From contig OZ254079.1 in the NCBI GenBank assembly GCA_965267475.1, positions 868,001 to 932,000 on the forward strand: a DNA stretch of 64,000 nucleotides, read 5' to 3'. Of the stretch, positions 59,015 to 64,000 are shown in pieces. The translations under genes were made by a program, and so were the position numbers. Under the pieces are notes generated by a model, which worked only from the letters and a program-made list of their open reading frames with translations, was not told the origin of the DNA and ran no database searches. Positions within the stretch are counted from its first letter, which is position 1, and the number at the start of each line of letters is the position of its first letter. The DNA comes from JBCBKU01 sp965267475 (GTDB taxonomy: Bacteria > Pseudomonadota > Alphaproteobacteria > Rhodobacterales > Rhodobacteraceae).

Positions 59015-59644
59015 ATGACGCAGATGCAGATGATCTTCGACAAGGTCTATGAAACCAAAACGTGGACAGATGCCGGGAACGGGTCAGGCCCGGGCAGCGC
59101 CCTGGGCCCGGACCACAAGCTAGTGTTGGGGCTGACAGAGTACCTTCTGGACCTCAAGCCCCGAAAGATCCTGGATCTGTCCTGCGGCGGCATGGCTTGG
59201 TGGCCCTTCGTGCTGGAGGTTTTGCCGAAAGAGACCATGTTTCTTGGATACGATGTGTCCGGCGTCGTGATCGAACGCAACCGCGCAGCCTTTCCCGGCC
59301 GCAAGAACTGGGTGTTCCGGCAGGCCGATGCGCGCCAGGGCCCGGTGCCCGAAGCGGATTTCGTGATGTGCCGGCATACGCTGAACCATCTGCCTCAGGT
59401 CGATGCCCTGGCTGTCATCGACACGGCGCGCCACGCCACGCGCCAGGCCATGGCCTTCACGCATTCGCCCGGTCAGCGCGCCAATCCAACCGATCGCGCC
59501 CGGCGCCCCATTTTCGATGACGGCGATGGCCGGGCCACGCGCTATACCAAGCTGAACCTTGAAGCGCGGCCTTTCAATCTGGCGGCGCCGGTCCATGCCA
59601 TCGAAGATGTGAAGGGGGAAGTTCTGGCCATCTTCACGCCGTAA
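59015..59644 (+). CDS. Class I SAM-dependent methyltransferase
   Basis: A 209-residue protein. Motif I is weak but present as KILDLSCGGMAWWPFVLEVL, followed by GYDVSGVVIERN and ADFVMCRHTLNHL. The substrate is unknown. It may also be a methyltransferase-like regulator, because the Gly-rich loop departs from the usual GxGxG. It is divergent from deoC and precedes rpe by 73 bases. Confidence 0.72.
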   Translation: MTQMQMIFDKVYETKTWTDAGNGSGPGSALGPDHKLVLGLTEYLLDLKPRKILDLSCGGMAWWPFVLEVLPKETMFLGYDVSGVVIERNRAAFPGRKNWVFRQADARQGPVPEADFVMCRHTLNHLPQVDALAVIDTARHATRQAMAFTHSPGQRANPTDRARRPIFDDGDGRATRYTKLNLEARPFNLAAPVHAIEDVKGEVLAIFTP

Positions 59645-59716
59645 GACGCGGACCCTGCGTGACAGCGCCAGCGGGACCCGATAGGACAGCGCCGAAGCGC
59701 TGGAATGGGGGACCCC

Positions 59717-60397
59717 ATGTCATTCAATCGTTCGATCAAGATCGCACCGTCGATCCTGGCTGCAGATTTCGCGAATTTCGGCGCGGAATGCGAAGCCGCC
59801 GAGGCCGCTGGCGCCGATTGGATCCACGTGGATGTGATGGATGGGCATTTCGTGCCTAACCTGACCTTTGGACCAGCCATGTGCGCCGCGCTTCGCCCGC
59901 ACATCAAGACAGTGATGGATGTGCATCTGATGATTGCGCCAGTGGATCCGTATATCGAGGCTTTCGCGGCCTCGGGCGCGGATCGCCTGACCGCGCATGT
60001 GGAGGCAGGACCGCATATTCACCGGACGTTGCAATCGATTAGCGCGGCGGGCGTCAAGGCGGGTGTCGCCTTCAATCCCGGAACGCCCGTCGAGGCCGTC
60101 TTGCCCCTTTTGGACCTGGTGGACATGGTTTGCGTGATGGGGGTCAATCCGGGATTTGGCGGCCAAAGCTTTATCGACGGGCAGTTGAACGTGATTTCCC
60201 GCCTGCGGGCCGAAATCGCCGACCGCCCGATCCACATCATGCTGGACGGCGGTTTGGATGCGAAGACTGCGCCAGCCATTGCCGCGGCGGGCGCCGACGT
60301 GTTGGTGGCCGGATCTGCGGTCTTCAAGGGCGGCTCGGCGGCCGACCCTTCGCCTTATGCCGAAAACATTTCGGCCTTGCGGGCGGCGGCCACCTGA
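59717..60397 (+). CDS. rpe: Ribulose-phosphate 3-epimerase
   Basis: A 226-residue TIM-barrel epimerase converting ribulose-5-phosphate to xylulose-5-phosphate in the pentose phosphate and Calvin pathways. Motifs: IAPSILAADFANFG, HVDVMDGHFVPNLTFGP with the metal-binding His/Asp, VMDVHLMI, MGVNPGFGGQSFI and LDGGLDAKTA. All are as expected. A family-2 repeat starts just after the stop. Confidence 0.96.
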   Translation: MSFNRSIKIAPSILAADFANFGAECEAAEAAGADWIHVDVMDGHFVPNLTFGPAMCAALRPHIKTVMDVHLMIAPVDPYIEAFAASGADRLTAHVEAGPHIHRTLQSISAAGVKAGVAFNPGTPVEAVLPLLDLVDMVCVMGVNPGFGGQSFIDGQLNVISRLRAEIADRPIHIMLDGGLDAKTAPAIAAAGADVLVAGSAVFKGGSAADPSPYAENISALRAAAT

Positions 60398-60400
60398 ATG

Positions 60401-60460
60401 CGCGCCTGCGGCGCAAGTCTTTTTCTCGTCCTCGGCCCCGGGCCTCCTCCTCGGGCCGCC
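60401..60460. repeat. Structured intergenic repeat, family 2, copy B
   Basis: Located after the rpe stop. Hairpin 1 is GCGCC-TGC-GGCGC (60402-60414), hairpin 2 is GGCC-CCG-GGCC (60434-60444), and the tail is TCCTCCTCGGGCCGCC. It is identical to the copy at 62941 at 54 of 60 positions by direct count. Confidence 0.8.
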
Positions 60461-60621
60461 TCTTGATCCGGTCCGCCCAAAGGCGATCACGGTCTGGTTG
60501 TGGGGATTTGTACTCACTCGGCATTTACTTGCTTTTCACATAGGCGCCGCACTTTCCCTTTTGAGCCTGCGCAATAGATAGCTGAGGGCATCGGACAGGA
60601 ACCAAGGGAAGACCGGACAAA

Positions 60622-61143
60622 GTGAAAATTGCTTTTCTTGCTGCGCTTTGCGCTGCATTGGCCGGACCGGCCCTGGCCGATCAGGAGCGCGAGCATGCTT
60701 TCGCGATCGAGTTTCTCGACCGGATGCAGGTGCGGACATTCCGCGCAGGCGTCGAGTTTTGCGGCTATTTCGGCTATGACACCGACGGTAAGCTGGTGGC
60801 GACCAAGCCGAACCGGGGGCGCGCGGCCAGTTGCATCACGCGGCGGATCCCGGTCACGATCGACGTCTTCGCTTCGTACCATTCCCATGGCACGTACGAT
60901 CCGGACTACGACAACGAAACGCCGTCCTACGACGATATGATTTCCGATATCGAGGAAGGCACCGACGGTTACGTGTCCACGCCGGGCGGTCGGGTCTGGT
61001 TCATCGACAGTTCGGAAGAAGCCGCCCATCAGCTCTGCGGCGCCGGCTGTATTCTGGTCGACAAGGGCTTTCGGCGCGACCCGTTCTGGCCGGTGCCCGA
61101 GCGGATCACCCGAAAGGAACTGGAACGCCGCGACGGAAAGTGA
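60622..61143 (+). CDS. Secreted DUF4329-like protein
   Basis: A 173-residue protein from GTG 60622 (AGGGAAGA upstream), with signal peptide (MKIAFLAALCAALAGPALAD). The segment SYHSHGTYDPDYDN with following TPSYDDMISD resembles DUF4329 and has a JAMM-like arrangement of two His then Ser and Asp. Four cysteines suggest disulfides. It might be a secreted hydrolase or inhibitor. Terminator-like hairpin follows. Confidence 0.72.
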   Translation: MKIAFLAALCAALAGPALADQEREHAFAIEFLDRMQVRTFRAGVEFCGYFGYDTDGKLVATKPNRGRAASCITRRIPVTIDVFASYHSHGTYDPDYDNETPSYDDMISDIEEGTDGYVSTPGGRVWFIDSSEEAAHQLCGAGCILVDKGFRRDPFWPVPERITRKELERRDGK

Positions 61144-61151
61144 TCGGGACC

Positions 61152-61185
61152 GGGGCGCATCCAGTGTTGCGCGCCCCTCGCGTTT
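61152..61185 (+). terminator. Terminator after the DUF4329 gene
   Basis: GGGGCGC (61152-61158) pairs perfectly with GCGCCCC (61171-61177), followed by TCGCGTTTT. It begins eight bases after the stop. Confidence 0.7.
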
Positions 61186-61317
61186 TCCGCAGTATGACCG
61201 GGTTGAATAACAATCTGCGCCCTCGGCACGAGGACGCGGGCCGTTCGGCGCGCTGAGGGGACGAGGTGATCCAAGCCCTCGGCAGATCGGCAAAATCAAA
61301 CCGTTCAAGGGGGAACC

Positions 61318-62883
61318 ATGATCAAACCAATCACCGTCTCTGTTCTGGCACTGCTGGCTGCCAGCGCGGCAGGGGCCGAAACCTTCCGCTGGGCCGGTAC
61401 GACCGACCCGCAAACCATGGACCCGCATGCGGTGAACTCTGCCCCCGTGCTCGGGTTTCTGAACAACGTCTATGAAGGCCTGGTGCGGCGCGGCAAGGAC
61501 ATGTCTGTCGAGCCTGCGCTGGCGACATCCTGGGAGCCAATCGGCGACGGCGAGGGCTGGCGTTTCACGTTGCGCCAGGGTGTCACATTCCATGACGGTG
61601 CTGAATTCAACGCCGACGACGTGCTCTTTTCCTATCAGCGCGCCTCAAACGAGGTGGCTGACGTGAAGGGCTGGTTCGCACCGGTGTCGGATGTGGTGAA
61701 GGTGGACGATTTCACGGTCGATATCCTGACCAGCGCCCCCAACCCGATCTTCCCGGATTCGATCGCGAACTGGATGATCATGGATGCGGGCTGGGCGGCG
61801 GCCAATGCCGCCGAACTGCCCGACAAGGAAAACGGCAACTTCGCCACGCTGAACGCCAACGGCACGGGCGCCTTCATGGTGACCGATCGCCAGCCGGGCC
61901 TGACCACGACACTGGCGCCCTTCGACGGCTGGTGGGGTGAGGTCGAGCACAACATCACCGAGGCTACGTTCACGCCGATCCAGAACCCGGCCACGGCGGT
62001 CGCGGCGCTTTTGTCCGATGATGTCGACATGATCAACCCGGTGCCGATCCAGGATGCGGCGCGGCTTCAAAGCGATGACAGCGTCAAGGTGATCCAGGGG
62101 ATCGAAGCCCGCGTGATCATGCTTGGCTTCGGGCACGAGGCCGACACGCTGAAATTCGGCGCCAATGCAGGGGACGCGAACCCCTTCCAGGACGTGCGCG
62201 TCCGCGAAGCCGTGGCCAAGGCGGTCAACGTGCCTGCCATCCTGCAAACGATCATGCGGGGCAGCGCTGAAGAGGCCAGCCAGTTGGTCAGCCCGGCCAT
62301 GCGCGGCTTCTCGGAAGCCAATACCGCGCGCACCGGTGTCGATATCGAAGGCGCCAAAGCGCTTTTGGCCGAAGCGGGGTATGCCGACGGATTCTCGTTC
62401 GGTCTCAAATGCCCGAACAACCGGTATCTGAACGACGAAGCCGTCTGTCAGGCCGTGACGGGCATGTTGGCCCAGATCGGGATCGAGGCCGAGCTGGATG
62501 CCATGCCGGTCCAGAACTACTGGCCGGAACTGCGCGCCGACAATTTCGACATGTATCTGCTCGGGTGGTCACCCGGCACGTTCGACCATGAACACCCGAT
62601 CCGGTTTCTGGCCTCGACCCCGAATGAGGAAAAGCGCCTTGGGTCATGGAATTTCGGGGGCTATTCGAACGCCCGGATCGACGAATTGTTGCCGTTGATC
62701 CAGTCCGAGATCGACGATGCGAAGCGTCAGGCGATGCTGGATGAGGTGACGTCGCTTTATCAGTCCGAACACGCTTATGTGCCGATGTATGTGCAGCCTC
62801 TGGTCTGGGGCACAGCGGCCAATATCGAACTGACACAGCGCCCGGACAACTTCTTCATTCTGCGCTGGGTGACTGTGAACTGA
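61318..62883 (+). CDS. Peptide-type ABC transporter solute-binding protein (SBP_bac_5)
   Basis: A 521-residue extracytoplasmic binding protein with signal peptide (MIKPITVSVLALLAASAAGAE). The mature part begins FRWAGTTDPQTMDPHAVNSAPVLGFLNNVYEGLV, which is diagnostic of family 5. Later NANGTGAFMV and GWSPGTFDHEHPIRFL also fit. It would capture peptides or other ligands for an ABC importer. No permease or ATPase gene follows in the window, so it works with a system encoded elsewhere. A terminator follows. Confidence 0.93.
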   Translation: MIKPITVSVLALLAASAAGAETFRWAGTTDPQTMDPHAVNSAPVLGFLNNVYEGLVRRGKDMSVEPALATSWEPIGDGEGWRFTLRQGVTFHDGAEFNADDVLFSYQRASNEVADVKGWFAPVSDVVKVDDFTVDILTSAPNPIFPDSIANWMIMDAGWAAANAAELPDKENGNFATLNANGTGAFMVTDRQPGLTTTLAPFDGWWGEVEHNITEATFTPIQNPATAVAALLSDDVDMINPVPIQDAARLQSDDSVKVIQGIEARVIMLGFGHEADTLKFGANAGDANPFQDVRVREAVAKAVNVPAILQTIMRGSAEEASQLVSPAMRGFSEANTARTGVDIEGAKALLAEAGYADGFSFGLKCPNNRYLNDEAVCQAVTGMLAQIGIEAELDAMPVQNYWPELRADNFDMYLLGWSPGTFDHEHPIRFLASTPNEEKRLGSWNFGGYSNARIDELLPLIQSEIDDAKRQAMLDEVTSLYQSEHAYVPMYVQPLVWGTAANIELTQRPDNFFILRWVTVN

Positions 62884-62889
62884 CCCATT

Positions 62890-62917
62890 GGCAGGGGCTT
62901 CTCGGCCCCTGCCATTT
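62890..62917 (+). terminator. Terminator after the solute-binding protein gene
   Basis: GGCAGGGGC (62890-62898) pairs with GCCCCTGCC (62905-62913) and is followed by ATTTT. It begins seven bases after the stop and is an intrinsic terminator by form. Confidence 0.85.
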
Positions 62918-62940
62918 TCGGCCGACGGGTTGTCAAAAGG

Positions 62941-63000
62941 CGCGCCTTCGGCGCAAGTCGTTGTCTCGTCGTCGGCCATGGGCCTCCTCCTCGGGCCGCC
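62941..63000. repeat. Structured intergenic repeat, family 2, copy C
   Basis: Hairpin 1 is GCGCC-TTC-GGCGC (62942-62954), hairpin 2 is GGCC-ATG-GGCC (62974-62984), and the tail is TCCTCCTCGGGCCGCC. It follows the terminator of the solute-binding protein gene. It differs from copy B at six of 60 positions, mostly in loops or linkers. Confidence 0.8.
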
Positions 63001-63057
63001 CCGCCGCTGGAGATGGGCCCCTGGTATGGCCGCATTTCCAATGTGAAAGGGACCGCC

Positions 63058-63978
63058 ATGGGACTGATGCTTGCCGGAACCTATCACAAGGAAGATCCCG
63101 GGCCGGACACCCAAGCCGGCGGAGAATTCCAGCGCAGCAAGGCGACGATCCGAAACTGGATCACCGATGACGGCCCGTTTCGACCCGAGCCGGGCAGGTA
63201 TCACCTGTTTGCGGCCTGGAACTGTCCCTGGGCGCATCGGGTTTTGCTGGTGCGGGCGATCAAGGGCTTGGATACCGTGATGTCGGTGTCCTATGCGCGG
63301 CCTCGGCGAACCGAAGACGGTTGGGTCTTCGATGCCACGGGCGCGTATGCCGATCCGCTTTTGGGGGTTCGGTCCTTGCACGAGGCCTATGCCAAGGTGG
63401 ACCCGCCCTATACCGGGCGGATCACCGTTCCGCTTCTTTGGGACCGCGAAACGGATCGGGCGGTGTCGAACGAAAGCGCTGATCTGGTGCGCATGATCGG
63501 GCGGGTCTTCCCCGGCGGGCCGGATCTTTGCCCCCCTGACCTGGAAGCCAGAATCGATGACTGGAATGACCTGATCTATCGGAACGTGAATAACGGCGTC
63601 TATCGGGCCGGGTTCGCCCGCACGCAAGACGCCTATGACGCAGCGGTCCACGAGGTGTTCGAGACGTTGGACCAGATTGAAAGCCAACTGGGGCAAACCG
63701 CGTTTCTGACCGGCGATGCGTTTACCGAAGCCGATCTGCGGCTTTTCCCGACGCTCGCGCGGTTCGATGTGGCCTATCACTATGCGTTCAAGTGCAACCT
63801 GAAGCGGCTGACGGATTATCCCAATCTCTGGGCCTATGCGCGGCGCATCTATGCCATGCCGGGCGTGGCCGGGACGGTGCGGTTCGAGATATACAAGCAA
63901 GGGTATTTTTCGCCGTCACCCTTGCGAAACCCGCTGGGCATCGTTCCTGCGGGACCCGAGATCGACTGGGCGCTATGA
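63058..63978 (+). CDS. Glutathione S-transferase, glutathionyl-hydroquinone reductase type
   Basis: A 306-residue protein from ATG 63058 (AAAGGGA five bases upstream; ATG 63013 is an in-frame alternative). The catalytic Cys is in AAWNCPWAHRVLLVRAIKGL (near residue 54), the CPWAHR motif of Xi-class GSTs. The GST C-terminal helical domain includes YRNVNNGVYRAGFA, conserved in glutathionyl-hydroquinone reductases. It reduces glutathionyl-hydroquinones or related adducts. The gene is complete and the window ends 22 bases later. Confidence 0.93.
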   Translation: MGLMLAGTYHKEDPGPDTQAGGEFQRSKATIRNWITDDGPFRPEPGRYHLFAAWNCPWAHRVLLVRAIKGLDTVMSVSYARPRRTEDGWVFDATGAYADPLLGVRSLHEAYAKVDPPYTGRITVPLLWDRETDRAVSNESADLVRMIGRVFPGGPDLCPPDLEARIDDWNDLIYRNVNNGVYRAGFARTQDAYDAAVHEVFETLDQIESQLGQTAFLTGDAFTEADLRLFPTLARFDVAYHYAFKCNLKRLTDYPNLWAYARRIYAMPGVAGTVRFEIYKQGYFSPSPLRNPLGIVPAGPEIDWAL

Positions 63979-64000
63979 AGCAAAGCAGTTGCCCAATTGA

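Overview
This window looks like chromosomal DNA of a marine-type alphaproteobacterium of the Rhodobacteraceae (Roseobacter group). The evidence is high GC, dense gene packing with many ATGA/GTGA/TGATG overlaps, and gene content typical of that family: era followed by a DUF1491 gene and recO, methylsuccinyl-CoA dehydrogenase, glcDEF, DUF1285 and DUF1523 genes, a CHCC zinc-finger gene, and an ALDH16-type double aldehyde dehydrogenase next to deoC. I saw no prophage, insertion sequence, CRISPR array, rRNA or tRNA. No gene-free stretch exceeds 300 bases.

Layout. 1-4.4 kb: a truncated Tat-exported nitroreductase, tandem operator palindromes, era, DUF1491, two small coupled genes, a LysR regulator and recO. 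4.3-6.9 kb (minus strand): META-domain protein, extended SDR, and a secreted peptidoglycan-binding protein divergent from a giant secreted M23/peptidoglycan-binding protein of about 1,888 residues (7-12.6 kb). 12.6-18.7 kb: haloacetate-dehalogenase-like hydrolase, an AT-rich probably acquired methyltransferase, mcd, two small zinc-finger genes, pirin and membrane proteins. 19-26.6 kb: polA, RluE-type pseudouridine synthase, a YdeI-like protein, a WYL regulator with its VOC partner, a sulfotransferase-like protein, an atypical SDR and DUF1285. 26.6-33.4 kb: a four-gene MoxR/DUF58/BatA-DUF4159/large membrane protein operon. 33.8-38.1 kb: the glycolate oxidase operon glcD-glcE-(membrane protein)-glcF with an operator palindrome. 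38.1-40.5 kb: three tandem trypsin-like serine proteases. 40.5-43.8 kb: an hsp20 gene behind a ROSE-type RNA thermometer, then an ECF sigma factor coupled to a membrane-anchored VWA protein. 43.8-48.8 kb: haloalkane dehalogenase, GT-C-like membrane protein, vanadium haloperoxidase, nucleotidyltransferase. 48.8-55.3 kb: succinate-semialdehyde dehydrogenase, hydrolase, P1 peptidase with SDR, DUF1523, pseudoazurin. 55.4-58.9 kb: deoC and ALDH16 separated by four tandem palindromes. 59-64 kb: methyltransferase, rpe, a DUF4329 protein, an orphan peptide-type solute-binding protein and a glutathionyl-hydroquinone-reductase-like GST.

How genes work together. deoC and ALDH16 can couple deoxyribose phosphate cleavage to oxidation of the acetaldehyde released. 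glcDEF oxidises glycolate to glyoxylate. Mcd belongs to the ethylmalonyl-CoA pathway of acetate assimilation. Three separate loci concern carbon-halogen chemistry (two dehalogenases and a haloperoxidase). The most interesting non-coding signals are the ROSE thermometer, the palindrome array between deoC and ALDH16, two families of structured intergenic repeats, and the paired GntR-like operators near position 700. No wholly new multi-gene system could be demonstrated. The best candidates for undescribed biology are the giant M23 protein with its divergent partner and the sigma/VWA gene pair.
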